Of a DNA stretch of 64,000 bases, positions 37,050 to 44,785 are shown piece after piece. The stretch is from Synechococcus sp. PCC 7335 (lineage in GTDB: Bacteria; Cyanobacteriota; Cyanobacteriia; Phormidesmidales; Phormidesmidaceae). The stretch is taken from positions 2,729,290 to 2,793,289 of the forward strand of contig NZ_DS989904.1 in assembly GCF_000155595.1 (NCBI RefSeq). Direction: 5' to 3'. The first letter of the stretch is position 1. Each line of letters starts with the position of its first letter. A program made the position numbers and the translations under genes. Under the pieces are notes generated by a model. The model was not told where the DNA came from. It did not search any database and was given only the letters and a program-made list of their open reading frames with translations.

Positions 37050-37535
37050 CTAGCTCAAACCAGAACAGATATGATCAAAGTAATAACCGACCTCTTTGCC
37101 AGCCTCAGCGCCTAGCATGTCGTTGACTACTTCTTTCATCGCCTGAACCGCCCTGATAGTAGCGCCGACTGGCACGCCCAAAGAGTTGTAAGTCTCTTTT
37201 AATCCGTTTAGAACCCGTTCATCTAGAATTGAAGCATCGCCCGCTAGCATAGCGTAAGTGCCATAGCGCAAAAAGAAGTCCATATCGCGAATGCAAGCAG
37301 CGTAGCGGCGACAGGTGTACATATTGCCGCCAGGGCCAGTTATATCGGTATATAGCAAAGACTTTGCCACCGTCTTGGTAACAATGGTAGAGGCATTAGC
37401 GCTAATAGTCATCGCTGCTTTCGCTCGCAGATCGCCGCTGCGAAAGTATTCTTGCAGTGTGTCTAGCGATGAATCATCTAGATATTTGCCTTGAGCATCG
37501 GATGTATTGATCAAGGTAGTGATGGCATCTTGCAC
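37050..37535 (-). CDS. apcB2: Far-red allophycocyanin beta subunit
   Basis: 161 residues, GTG start (37533-37535) with TAGGAGA about 9 nt upstream; the start [20 protein letters not shown] is standard ApcB. The bilin-binding segment [20 protein letters not shown] keeps the Cys (YAACIRD), and the Asn that is methylated in ordinary beta subunits is within range. It has an extra Cys (YTCRRY) where most ApcB have Thr. It forms the alpha-beta protomer with the ApcD-type subunits encoded on either side. Confidence 0.9.
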   Translation of the reverse strand: MQDAITTLINTSDAQGKYLDDSSLDTLQEYFRSGDLRAKAAMTISANASTIVTKTVAKSLLYTDITGPGGNMYTCRRYAACIRDMDFFLRYGTYAMLAGDASILDERVLNGLKETYNSLGVPVGATIRAVQAMKEVVNDMLGAEAGKEVGYYFDHICSGLS

Positions 37536-37626
37536 GGGAAAAATCTCCTAAATGAATAGTGCTTCAAACGAATAGTGTGCGACTGCAGCTAGCGTATGAA
37601 TTTAACGATAGCTACGACAAAAATAG

Positions 37627-38103
37627 CTACGACAAAGACTGAATAATCAGATCGAAATAGGCGGCGACCTCTTGAGCATCTTCATCACTCAAAACAGCCA
37701 TCGCCTCTTCCTTTAGACAACGCATGCACTCAGCGATATTTCTAATCGGAATTTCCAAGTTGTTGTACATTTCCTTGATACCGACTGTACCGATATCTTC
37801 TAGCGGGCGCTCGCTACCAGCTAATATAGAATAGGCAATTAAACGAACATACCAGCCTTGATCGCGCTGACAGGATGCGGTTTTTCGATCAACGCCACTG
37901 TTGCTAGGCGTATTCGGACAGCGCTCCCAAAACTTCTGACTGCCATTTTGGACAATTCTCTCCTCATTAGCCGCTAAAGCTTTGGCAATTCGAACCCGCT
38001 GCTCTCCGGTTTTGACAAAGTCTTGGAAAATTCTCAACTCTTTGGGCGCAGGATATCGAGCTTCGCTGTCTGCGCTCAAAATTAGTTCTGTGACTAGGCT
38101 CAT
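37627..38103 (-). CDS. apcD2: Far-red allophycocyanin alpha-type subunit, first gene of the operon
   Basis: 158 residues from ATG 38103 (MSLVTELILSADSEARYP). The bilin Cys is present in TASCQRDQGWYVRLIAYS; the loop before it is NTPSNSGVDRK. It is closest in look to the LoLiP-type ApcD at 60560-61033 (shared TPSNSG, CQRDQGWY(I/V)RL, and PLEDIG). It is the promoter-proximal gene of the nine-gene minus-strand run apcD-apcB-apcD-apcE2-apcD-psbD-psbC-psbB-psbH. Naming as D2 is by gene order only. Confidence 0.85.
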   Translation of the reverse strand: MSLVTELILSADSEARYPAPKELRIFQDFVKTGEQRVRIAKALAANEERIVQNGSQKFWERCPNTPSNSGVDRKTASCQRDQGWYVRLIAYSILAGSERPLEDIGTVGIKEMYNNLEIPIRNIAECMRCLKEEAMAVLSDEDAQEVAAYFDLIIQSLS

Positions 38104-38523
38104 AGTACTGGTTCTCACTACTCAAAGGGGCTAAAACAAAACTTCTTCAACTGATTCTTCAGCTATTTCTTCAACTGGGGTTTCTTTAGTTGTGAGGAAG
38201 TTGATATCACCATAAGGAATAAAGATGGAGAACTTGTGAAAACCAATCAGCTTTAGACCACAATATTTCCTTTCTTTCAAAACTTTGGCTGCGAATCTAT
38301 CGTTTCGCAATTTGAACCTATGGTTTTACTCGTAGTTTCATAAGTTCTTCAGAAGTCCTCAGTAAACTACAACACAGTAATGAGCGCTTCACGGCATTTC
38401 CAATGACATTTTATAAGGCAGCCTGTTAGAGAGCTTAGTGGATGCCTAGATTGAATGCCTAGAGGAAATCGCTTTGAAATAGAGCTGCATGAGGAATAGA
38501 TAAGTTCTTTATCTGAATTGAAG
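38104..38523. promoter_or_regulatory. Divergent promoter region between the far-red operon and the psbO-psbF-nblA-psbV operon
   Basis: 420 bp separate the starts of apcD2 (minus) and psbO (plus), so promoters of both operons must lie here. The part next to apcD2 contains a run of CTTC-rich direct repeats (TTCTTCAACTG twice within 38142-38180), and both flanks are AT-rich. No operator was identified with confidence. A shared control region would explain co-regulation of the two operons. Confidence 0.55.
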
Positions 38524-39363
38524 ATGATATATAAGACTTTGATCGCAACTGTTCTGGTATTGACTTTAGGACTGCTAACAGCCTGTAGCGGTACAAAGAT
38601 AGCAGGAGACTCGCTTACCTACGATGACATCCGAGGCAGTGGGCTAGCCAACGATTGTCCAGCACTGACGGGGACCAATATGGACGCTATTCCCTTAGAA
38701 GGTAGCCAACCCTATCAGATTAGATCGCTGTGCCTACAGCCCCAAACGTTCCTAGTCGAGACGTTTCCATCCGTAAATGGTCAGCTGAAGAAACAGGCAG
38801 GTAGATTTGTAGAAGGTAAGCTACTGACTCGTTCTAGTTTCACACTCGATCAGGTAAGTGGACAATTGCAGAAAGCGTCGAATGGTGCTCTGACGTTTGT
38901 TGAACAAGGTGGATTTGATTTTCAGCCTGTCACTGTTCAAATTCCTAATGGTGATCGCGTGCCCTTACTTTTCACTGTCAAAGGACTCGTTGCTAAAACA
39001 GCTGAAGCAATAGATACAATTAGGCCCTCTACTCGATTTTCTGGCAGTTTTGACGTGCCGCCCTATCGCACCTCTAGCTTTATTGATCCTAAAGGTCGGG
39101 GGTTAGCAGTTGGCTACGATGCGGCAGTTGGTATTCCGATTCAGGCTGATAGGGAAGCCTTTTCTCGTCAAAACAACAAGTCTTTCAAGGTGGGAACAGG
39201 AAACATTGTTTTGCAAGTAGATCGAGTCAATCAATCGACAGGAGAAATCTCAGGTTCGTTTGAAAGTCAGCAGCCGTCTGATACAGACTTTGGCTCTAAG
39301 CCGGCGATGACTGTGAAAATACTTGGTCAGTTCTACAGCCGAATTACACCGGAGATTGCTTGA
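38524..39363 (+). CDS. psbO: Photosystem II manganese-stabilising protein PsbO, divergent paralogue
   Basis: 279 residues from ATG 38524 (a TTG two codons earlier is less likely). A signal segment ends GLLTACSG, a lipobox-like sequence also seen in some cyanobacterial PsbO proteins. The core is clear: LTYDDIRGSGLANDCP, SLCLQPQTFLVET (the conserved disulphide Cys pair), GFDFQPVTVQIPNGDRVPLL, PKGRGLAVGYDAAVG and the closing SGSFESQQPSDTDFG. The segment normally reading KEEPxNKRQ is replaced by VETFPSVNGQLKKQ, and loops differ, so this is a divergent copy. It caps the oxygen-evolving cluster in the thylakoid lumen. It is the first gene of a plus-strand operon with psbF, nblA and psbV, divergent from the far-red cluster. 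Confidence 0.9.
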   Translation: MIYKTLIATVLVLTLGLLTACSGTKIAGDSLTYDDIRGSGLANDCPALTGTNMDAIPLEGSQPYQIRSLCLQPQTFLVETFPSVNGQLKKQAGRFVEGKLLTRSSFTLDQVSGQLQKASNGALTFVEQGGFDFQPVTVQIPNGDRVPLLFTVKGLVAKTAEAIDTIRPSTRFSGSFDVPPYRTSSFIDPKGRGLAVGYDAAVGIPIQADREAFSRQNNKSFKVGTGNIVLQVDRVNQSTGEISGSFESQQPSDTDFGSKPAMTVKILGQFYSRITPEIA

Positions 39364-39423
39364 ACATAACGCTTTTTAGTTTGACTTTAGTTTAGTTTGA
39401 CTTTAGTAAGGAGGACTTGAATT

Positions 39424-39558
39424 GTGACAAACATCGGGCGCGAACAGCCGATTTCCTATCCGATCTTCACCATTCGGTGGCTAGCCATCCATGCACTAGC
39501 GATTCCATCTGTATTTTTCTTGGGATCTATCGCTGCTATGCAATTCATCCAAAGGTAG
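39424..39558 (+). CDS. psbF: Cytochrome b559 beta subunit PsbF (44 codons)
   Basis: 44 residues starting at GTG 39424, with a strong AAGGAGG about 9 nt upstream. The sequence [20 protein letters not shown] followed by [16 protein letters not shown] is unmistakable PsbF. The heme-ligating His lies in WLAIHALA, then the single membrane span, and the C-terminal FIQR. It is too short for ordinary gene calls and lies inside a longer unrelated frame. PsbF normally sits in psbEFLJ; here no psbE, psbL or psbJ is adjacent. It is wedged between psbO and nblA, so it is very likely a second copy. It would pair with the PsbE made elsewhere. Confidence 0.92.
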   Translation: MTNIGREQPISYPIFTIRWLAIHALAIPSVFFLGSIAAMQFIQR

Positions 39559-39581
39559 TTACTTATCGTAAGAGACATCAC

Positions 39582-39803
39582 ATGAACATCCTCGGCCAAC
39601 TCAATTTAGAGCAAGAGCAAGAGCTGCAAAGAGTAAAGGACAAAACTCAGGATCTATCGCTAGAGCAGACTCAATCATACCTTGTTGAACTTATGCGACA
39701 GATAATCGTTCGAGATAACTTGATCAATCATTTGCTGACGGTCACTAACGTTCCTCAAGAGCAATACTCTCGATCTATTCTGTTGCAATCAAAGTCTTCT
39801 TAA
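39582..39803 (+). CDS. nblA: NblA-family phycobilisome degradation adaptor
   Basis: 73 residues from ATG 39582; reading the same frame further upstream would run through psbF and has no meaning. The NblA pattern is visible: LNLEQEQELQRVKDKTQDLS, then the family's LSLEQTQSYLVELMRQIIVR (compare the usual SREQAQEFLVELYEQMMVRE), and DNLINHLLTV. NblA binds phycobiliproteins and hands them to Clp protease when antennae must be dismantled. It lies 23 bp after psbF and 7 bp before psbV, so it is translated from the same message as PSII subunits. Recognition is by pattern; a C-terminal extension of about 15 residues is unusual. Confidence 0.78.
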   Translation: MNILGQLNLEQEQELQRVKDKTQDLSLEQTQSYLVELMRQIIVRDNLINHLLTVTNVPQEQYSRSILLQSKSS

Positions 39804-39810
39804 TAAAACG

Positions 39811-40335
39811 ATGGGTACTATGATTCACATTCTGAAAAGTATTTTGACCAAAGCATTATCGATTTACATCTGTTTGACGATTGCAATCCTGACATTCTCG
39901 GTGATGCAAAGTGCGATCGCTAGTGAAATTGATCCTGCCAGCCGCACGGTTTCTCTCAATGAAACCGGGGAGCAAGTCACCTTTAGCACTCGTCAACTGA
40001 TGCAGGGACAGCGTAAGTTCAATGGTAGCTGCGCTCAGTGCCATATAGACGGTGCCTCAAAAACTAACCCAGACGTCGATCTAGGGCTAGAGACTTTAGC
40101 GAATGCAACCCCAGCTCGCGATAGCGTCGAAGCCATTGTCGACTATCTACACGATCCAACCACCTACGATGGATTAAGATCGCTTGCTGAACTTCATCCT
40201 TCAACAATCCGAGCCGACTTGTTTCCTCGCATGAGAGATCTAGGCGACGATGATTTGAGTGCGATCGCAGGCTACATTTTGGCCCAACCAAACATCATCG
40301 GCGATCAGTGGGCTGGGGGGAAACCCAAAAGGTAA
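39811..40335 (+). CDS. psbV: Cytochrome c550 (PsbV) paralogue
   Basis: 174 residues; start 39811 or 39820. A signal sequence is followed by cleavage near QSAIASEID. The heme site CAQCHIDG, KTNPDVDLGLETLANATPAR, DYLHDPTTYDGL, and the second heme ligand His in ELHPSTI all match PsbV, as does the end DLSAIAGYILAQPNIIGDQW. Ordinary PsbV ends in a Tyr-Tyr tail (GGGKVYY) near the Mn cluster; this one ends GGKPKR. It binds the lumenal face of PSII beside PsbO. Last gene of the psbO-psbF-nblA-psbV operon. Confidence 0.9.
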   Translation: MGTMIHILKSILTKALSIYICLTIAILTFSVMQSAIASEIDPASRTVSLNETGEQVTFSTRQLMQGQRKFNGSCAQCHIDGASKTNPDVDLGLETLANATPARDSVEAIVDYLHDPTTYDGLRSLAELHPSTIRADLFPRMRDLGDDDLSAIAGYILAQPNIIGDQWAGGKPKR

Positions 40336-40421
40336 AATGAAATCCTCTTGAACACAACCAATAAAATCTGCTCTGCAATGGGTCATAAGCCTTTGAAAAT
40401 TGGTGAGTTTTCGTTGCTGCT

Positions 40422-40452
40422 ATTAGTCAGTGACTATTGGTGACTGACTAAT
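40422..40452. repeat. Perfect hairpin between convergent psbV and hfq
   Basis: ATTAGTCAGT and ACTGACTAAT form a perfect 10-bp stem with an 11-nt spacer. Neither strand has a T-run after it, so it is not a classical intrinsic terminator. It may still mark the end of both messages. Confidence 0.5.
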
Positions 40453-40487
40453 CAGGACTTCATCGGTGATATCCAACGATCATTAAA

Positions 40488-40706
40488 TTAGGACAAGCTT
40501 TTGACATAGGCGATCGCCCCGCGCATCAAAATCGTATTTCTGCTGTCGTTTCCCTTCACGCAGATGGCATTAGCGTCCTGCCAGCTCACTACCCCGACTA
40601 CCACATCGCCAGTGACTAGCTTGACTTCAACGGTTTGCTGATCGCGGATTAGAGATTGAACCTGTCGGATGCTGGGCAGACCAGTGTCGAATGTTTTAGA
40701 AGTCAT
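40488..40706 (-). CDS. hfq: Hfq, cyanobacterial type
   Basis: 72 residues with the Sm fold: PSIRQVQSLIRDQQTVEVKL (Sm1 helix and strands), VTGDVVVGVVSWQDANAICV and RGAIAYVKSL (Sm2). The YKH-type RNA site of enterobacterial Hfq is absent, as in other cyanobacterial Hfq proteins. Those bind the type IV pilus ATPase PilB1 and are needed for motility more than for small-RNA pairing. The gene is alone and convergent with psbV. Confidence 0.88.
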   Translation of the reverse strand: MTSKTFDTGLPSIRQVQSLIRDQQTVEVKLVTGDVVVGVVSWQDANAICVKGNDSRNTILMRGAIAYVKSLS

Positions 40707-40922
40707 GGAATTCCGGTGAAGCTATCTTAAAAAAATTCTTGTGCTTCTATATTGCCCATGTCGTCTGGCGTATTGCCCATGTTGTCTGGCGTTTAATCGG
40801 TAGGCACAGGAGCGATAGGTACTATAGAAGCGATCTATGAATCAACCCCTGGATTAGCCATAGGTCAAAGGAAACGAAGCGGTAAAATACGAAGAAGTTT
40901 GTATTTTCCTTTTCCTTTTGGT

Positions 40923-41792
40923 ATGGCAACCCTTCCGTTTAGCAAGTATCACGGTCTCGGCAACGATTTTATATTAATGGATAACCGGGCGAGCGAGACG
41001 CCAATGGTTACACCAGAGCAGGCGGTGGATGTGTGCGATCGCAATTTTGGCATCGGCGCAGACGGGGTAATCTTTGTGCTGCCGGGCAAAGAAGGCGCAG
41101 ACTACAGCATGCGTATCTACAACTCAGATGGCTCAGAGCCTGAGATGTGTGGGAACGGCATTCGCTGCCTCGCAAAGTTCATTGCGGATCTAGAAGAAGA
41201 GCACAACGAACCAACGCTGCCCAAAAGCTACGGCGTGCATACGCTAGCTGGAATTATTCGCCCTGAGCTAAAGCCTGATGGACAGGTCACTGTCGATATG
41301 GGCGAGCCCATCTTAACAGCAAGGGAAATTCCGACGACGCTAGGCCAGCCTGATGGCAAGGTGATTGATGAGACGCTGACAGTGGCCGGAGAAAACTGGC
41401 AGGTGACCTGCGTCAGTATGGGCAATCCGCACTGTATTACGTTTGTCGATGATGTCGAAGCGGTGCCTTTAGCAGACATTGGACCGCGGTTTGAGCATCA
41501 CGAGGCGTTTCCGGCGCGAATCAATACGGAATTTGTCGAAGTGGTACGGCCTGACTTTTTGAGGATGAAGGTCTGGGAGCGCGGTGCGGGGCCGACGCTG
41601 GCCTGTGGAACAGGCACTTGCGCTCTGGTAGTAGCGGCGGTGCTAAATGGTAAGTGCGATCGCCAAACAACCGTCGAACTACCAGGTGGGAATCTTGAAA
41701 TTGAATGGGCGAACAACAATAGAGTTTATATGACTGGCCCTGCTACGCTTGTTTTTTCAGGCGATGTCGCTGTAGATGCAGCGGGTCGGTAG
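40923..41792 (+). CDS. dapF: Diaminopimelate epimerase
   Basis: 289 residues from ATG 40923 ([17 protein letters not shown], the usual start; the frame opens 8 codons earlier). The two catalytic Cys are visible in [13 protein letters not shown] and [12 protein letters not shown], with [11 protein letters not shown] and [13 protein letters not shown] as further family motifs. It converts LL- to meso-diaminopimelate for lysine and peptidoglycan. surE follows 17 bp later in the same direction. Confidence 0.95.
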   Translation: MATLPFSKYHGLGNDFILMDNRASETPMVTPEQAVDVCDRNFGIGADGVIFVLPGKEGADYSMRIYNSDGSEPEMCGNGIRCLAKFIADLEEEHNEPTLPKSYGVHTLAGIIRPELKPDGQVTVDMGEPILTAREIPTTLGQPDGKVIDETLTVAGENWQVTCVSMGNPHCITFVDDVEAVPLADIGPRFEHHEAFPARINTEFVEVVRPDFLRMKVWERGAGPTLACGTGTCALVVAAVLNGKCDRQTTVELPGGNLEIEWANNNRVYMTGPATLVFSGDVAVDAAGR

Positions 41793-41809
41793 GGTTTCGG
41801 TAAATAGAA

Positions 41810-42505
41810 ATGACTTTGTTTGTTTTAACCAACGATGATGGAATCGGTGCGCCAGGAATCTTAGCACTGCAAAAGGCCGTAGAGCCGTTAGGCCAGACGG
41901 TAGTGGTGGCACCCGATACGCATTTATCTGGGTGCAGCCACCAGCTCAATCGAGGCGGGGCGATCGCCATTGACCAGCGCAGTCAAACCGAATACGCAAT
42001 TGGCGGCACCCCTGCCGACTGTAGCCGAGTAGCCATCAGCCATCTATATCCAACTGCTGACTGGGTGCTCTCAGGCATCAATGCAGGCGGAAATCTGGGC
42101 TCAGATACCTATGTCTCAGGGACAGTTGCTGCTATTAGAGAAGCCGCTTTGTTACGCAAACCGGGCATTGCTATCTCTCAATATCGCTATCGATCTCAGC
42201 CCTTCGACTGGCCGCGGGCTACTCGTCTGGCTCGAAAAGTGATTCGGCAGCTGATGGAAAAACCCACCCAGCCTGGAGAGTTTTGGAATATCAACTTGCC
42301 GGCGCCGCCGCTAGAAGGCCACGACGACGAACCCGACGTTATCTTTTGCAACCAATGCACTCAACCTCTACCGACTGAGTTTGCAATTGATGAAACTGGA
42401 TTTCGCTATATCGGTGCTTACGAAAAGCGTCTGCGCGATCGCGGTGGTGACGTTGAGGTGTGTTTCAGCGGTCAAATTAGTGCTGTCAAAATCCAGATGT
42501 GGTAG
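41810..42505 (+). CDS. surE: 5'-nucleotidase SurE
   Basis: 231 residues. LFVLTNDDGIGAPGILAL (catalytic Asp pair), VVVAPDTHLSGCSHQL, AIGGTPADCSRVAIS and WVLSGINAGGNLGSD are the SurE motifs that bind the metal and phosphate. The enzyme dephosphorylates nucleoside monophosphates in the cytoplasm, with a role in stationary phase or stress survival in other bacteria. It is probably co-transcribed with dapF (17-bp gap). Confidence 0.93.
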   Translation: MTLFVLTNDDGIGAPGILALQKAVEPLGQTVVVAPDTHLSGCSHQLNRGGAIAIDQRSQTEYAIGGTPADCSRVAISHLYPTADWVLSGINAGGNLGSDTYVSGTVAAIREAALLRKPGIAISQYRYRSQPFDWPRATRLARKVIRQLMEKPTQPGEFWNINLPAPPLEGHDDEPDVIFCNQCTQPLPTEFAIDETGFRYIGAYEKRLRDRGGDVEVCFSGQISAVKIQMW

Positions 42506-42851
42506 CTCGATATTCAGTCTATAGTGGTCCAAATATAGTGGTCTAACCTAAGTGCCTCCTCTACAGCGTACTCAAGCTGGAGCGTCCTTGAGCTTAAGCT
42601 AGTTTGAGCGATAAATGCTGTAGCAGCATGTCTACAATGGCGGAAGCGTAGACATGAGAGCTATACAGTCGCCATCCATCAAGAACTATATAGTACCGAT
42701 AGATAGCGGTGGGTAATAGTAATCGAGAAAAAATGACAATAATGGAATAGTGTCAAGGTACAAAAGTTATCAGATTTGGCAGTGCCTATAGTAGGATATG
42801 TTCGCTCTTGTCCGTCTTTGACTAATCCTTTATCCAGCCAATCTTTGATAC
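42506..42851. promoter_or_regulatory. Upstream region of the permease operon with an imperfect palindrome
   Basis: About 345 bp without a gene. TGACA and TGTCA at 42734-42755 bracket an AT-rich centre, giving a 22-bp imperfect palindrome about 95 bp before the permease start. It could be an operator for a dimeric regulator; it only loosely resembles metal-regulator (Fur/Zur-type) boxes, so this is a weak suggestion. Confidence 0.3.
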
Positions 42852-43889
42852 ATGGTTCAACTCAATACAGGATTTACCCTGTTTCTTAGCCTGCTGGTAG
42901 AAGCAATTCCCTTTTTACTGATCGGTGTTGCTTTTTCGAGCCTGCTGCTATTTTTTGTGGATGATCGTCAGCTAGTCGGTGTCTTGCCTAAGAATCCCCT
43001 GCTTGGAGCATTAGTCGGTAGCTTGATCGGCATACTATTTCCTGTCTGTGAATGTGGAAATGTGCCGGTAGCTCGGCGCTTAATCGTACAAGGAGCACCA
43101 ACAGCAGTCTCTATTGGGTTTTTGCTGGCTGCGCCGACAATCAATCCAGTCGTGTTCTGGGCAACTTGGGTGGCCTTTAGAGGACAGCCAGAAATTGTCT
43201 TCATGCGGGTAGGTTTTACGCTGCTGATTGCAACTGCAATCGGCTGGGTGTTTAGTCGCCAGTCAGATATTGGACCTTTCTTACAAGAGCCAGTAGAACG
43301 CAGTCGGTTTCGAGCACGCGATCCGGCACAGTCGCCTATCGTAAAATCGGCTGCGGCAGTTGTTCAGCCAGATTTACTTCAAGGTGGCACCTTTCTAGCC
43401 GGTCAGTCGGGTGAATCTTTTCGGCTTGATGCGCCAGTGGCTCAAAGACTAGTCGCCAATCCGGTATTAGAACAATCTATAGCTAGTAAGTTTGAGCTAG
43501 CACTCGAAAATATGGTGCGAGAGCTGCGAGAACTTGGCGCAGTACTTGTTTTTGGCAGTGCGGTTGCCGCAACCGTACAAGTTGCTATCCCCAGAGAAAC
43601 AATTCTAGGCCTAGGGCAGGGAATCGTGTCGTCAATTCTAGCGATGATGATACTGGCGGCGGTCGTTTCTATTTGCTCGACAGTAGATTCGTTCTTTGCG
43701 CTATCATTTGCGGCTACATTCACTAGCGGCTCGCTAGTCGCGTTTTTGATCTTTGGGCCGATGATCGATCTTAAAAATATTGGCTTGCTGCTGACGGTTT
43801 TCAAAGGGCGCGCAGTATTTTATCTCTTTGGACTAGCGGCGCTGATGAGCTTCGCAGTCGCGCTGTTTGTGAATTTGTACATCGGGTAA
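42852..43889 (+). CDS. Permease of the YraQ/DUF318 family
   Basis: 345 residues, eight or so hydrophobic segments in two clusters: LFLSLLVEAIPFLLIGVAFS, GALVGSLIGILFPVCECGNV, GFLLAAPTINPVVFWATW, then after a polar centre VLVFGSAVAATVQVAI and further helices. The motif PVCECGNVPVARRL and the APTINPVV loop are hallmarks of this predicted permease family. The TIGR03943 protein encoded 18 bp downstream is its usual partner. Substrate is unknown; the Cys-Glu-Cys motif in a membrane segment suggests metal handling, which is inference. Confidence 0.83.
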   Translation: MVQLNTGFTLFLSLLVEAIPFLLIGVAFSSLLLFFVDDRQLVGVLPKNPLLGALVGSLIGILFPVCECGNVPVARRLIVQGAPTAVSIGFLLAAPTINPVVFWATWVAFRGQPEIVFMRVGFTLLIATAIGWVFSRQSDIGPFLQEPVERSRFRARDPAQSPIVKSAAAVVQPDLLQGGTFLAGQSGESFRLDAPVAQRLVANPVLEQSIASKFELALENMVRELRELGAVLVFGSAVAATVQVAIPRETILGLGQGIVSSILAMMILAAVVSICSTVDSFFALSFAATFTSGSLVAFLIFGPMIDLKNIGLLLTVFKGRAVFYLFGLAALMSFAVALFVNLYIG

Positions 43890-43907
43890 TGCTGGGTTTA
43901 GTCTGCC

Positions 43908-44774
43908 ATGCGATCGCACTCGTCTACTTCAATGCCTCAATCCCAACGTCACTCTCAACGTCGCTCTGGCGGGTTCTCACGCTTACCTTGGCGAGGAATA
44001 CTAGATGTATTGGCGCTAGGGGTATGGAGTGCAATGCTGTTTCGCTACTGGTTTGGTGGCAAACTACTGTTGCTACTACATCCTAACTACGCCTGGCTCT
44101 CTAATTCGGCGGCAATTATCTTAGCGCTGTTAGCACTCTACCGAGCCTGGCAGACGTTTCGTGCCTATACGGCATCTAGAAAAACTGCTTCTCTAGACAG
44201 TGCTTCTTCAAATAGAAGTACTCAAAATAGTAACGCTCAAAATCATGTCACTCTGCTGCCGGGCAACGTTAGTAGCGCTATCCTTTTATCTGTTGCCATC
44301 TTTGGCTTGATTTACACCCCTCGTGCCTTCGCCAGTCAGACGGCAGCACAGCGTGGTATCTCCGAAACGCTTTCTCTAACAAGGGCCCAGCCACAGCGAT
44401 TTGAACGAGTTGCCAATCCAGAAGAACGCTCGATCATCGACTGGATCCGGCTAGTCAATGTTTACCCTGAGCCTGATGCTTATGAAGGTGAAAGTGTTGC
44501 TGTAGAAGGATTTGTGATTCACCCAGACACCTGGCCGAATAACTATCTGATGGTGTCACGGTTTGTGCTGACCTGCTGCGCAGCCGATGCCTATCCGGTA
44601 GGATTGCCAGTGAGGCTAACAGGTAATGTGTCTCAAGCCGACTACGCTGTTGATAGCTGGCTGTCAGTGACTGGCCAAATGCAGACAGAAACCTTAGACG
44701 GACGCCGACAGATTGCGATCGCGCCTACGGCTATTCGCACCATCGAAGAACCTCGCAATCCTTATGAGTACTGA
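43908..44774 (+). CDS. TIGR03943-family membrane protein, permease partner
   Basis: 288 residues. Membrane segments are ILDVLALGVWSAMLFRYWFG, LSNSAAIILALLALYRAW and AILLSVAIFGLIYTPRAF. The remaining half is exported and includes VNVYPEPDAYEGESVAVEGF, an OB-like domain with FVLTCCAADAYPVG (a conserved Cys-Cys). This arrangement is typical of TIGR03943 proteins, which occur beside DUF318 permeases. Start may be the Met at 43932. Together with 42852-43889 it likely forms one transporter. Confidence 0.8.
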   Translation: MRSHSSTSMPQSQRHSQRRSGGFSRLPWRGILDVLALGVWSAMLFRYWFGGKLLLLLHPNYAWLSNSAAIILALLALYRAWQTFRAYTASRKTASLDSASSNRSTQNSNAQNHVTLLPGNVSSAILLSVAIFGLIYTPRAFASQTAAQRGISETLSLTRAQPQRFERVANPEERSIIDWIRLVNVYPEPDAYEGESVAVEGFVIHPDTWPNNYLMVSRFVLTCCAADAYPVGLPVRLTGNVSQADYAVDSWLSVTGQMQTETLDGRRQIAIAPTAIRTIEEPRNPYEY

Positions 44775-44785
44775 TACGAATACTG

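Noticed and set aside
39417-39581. Upstream 55-codon extension of the nblA frame
   Set aside because: The DNA there encodes psbF in another frame; the extension has no family character, and Met 39582 starts the NblA-like part.
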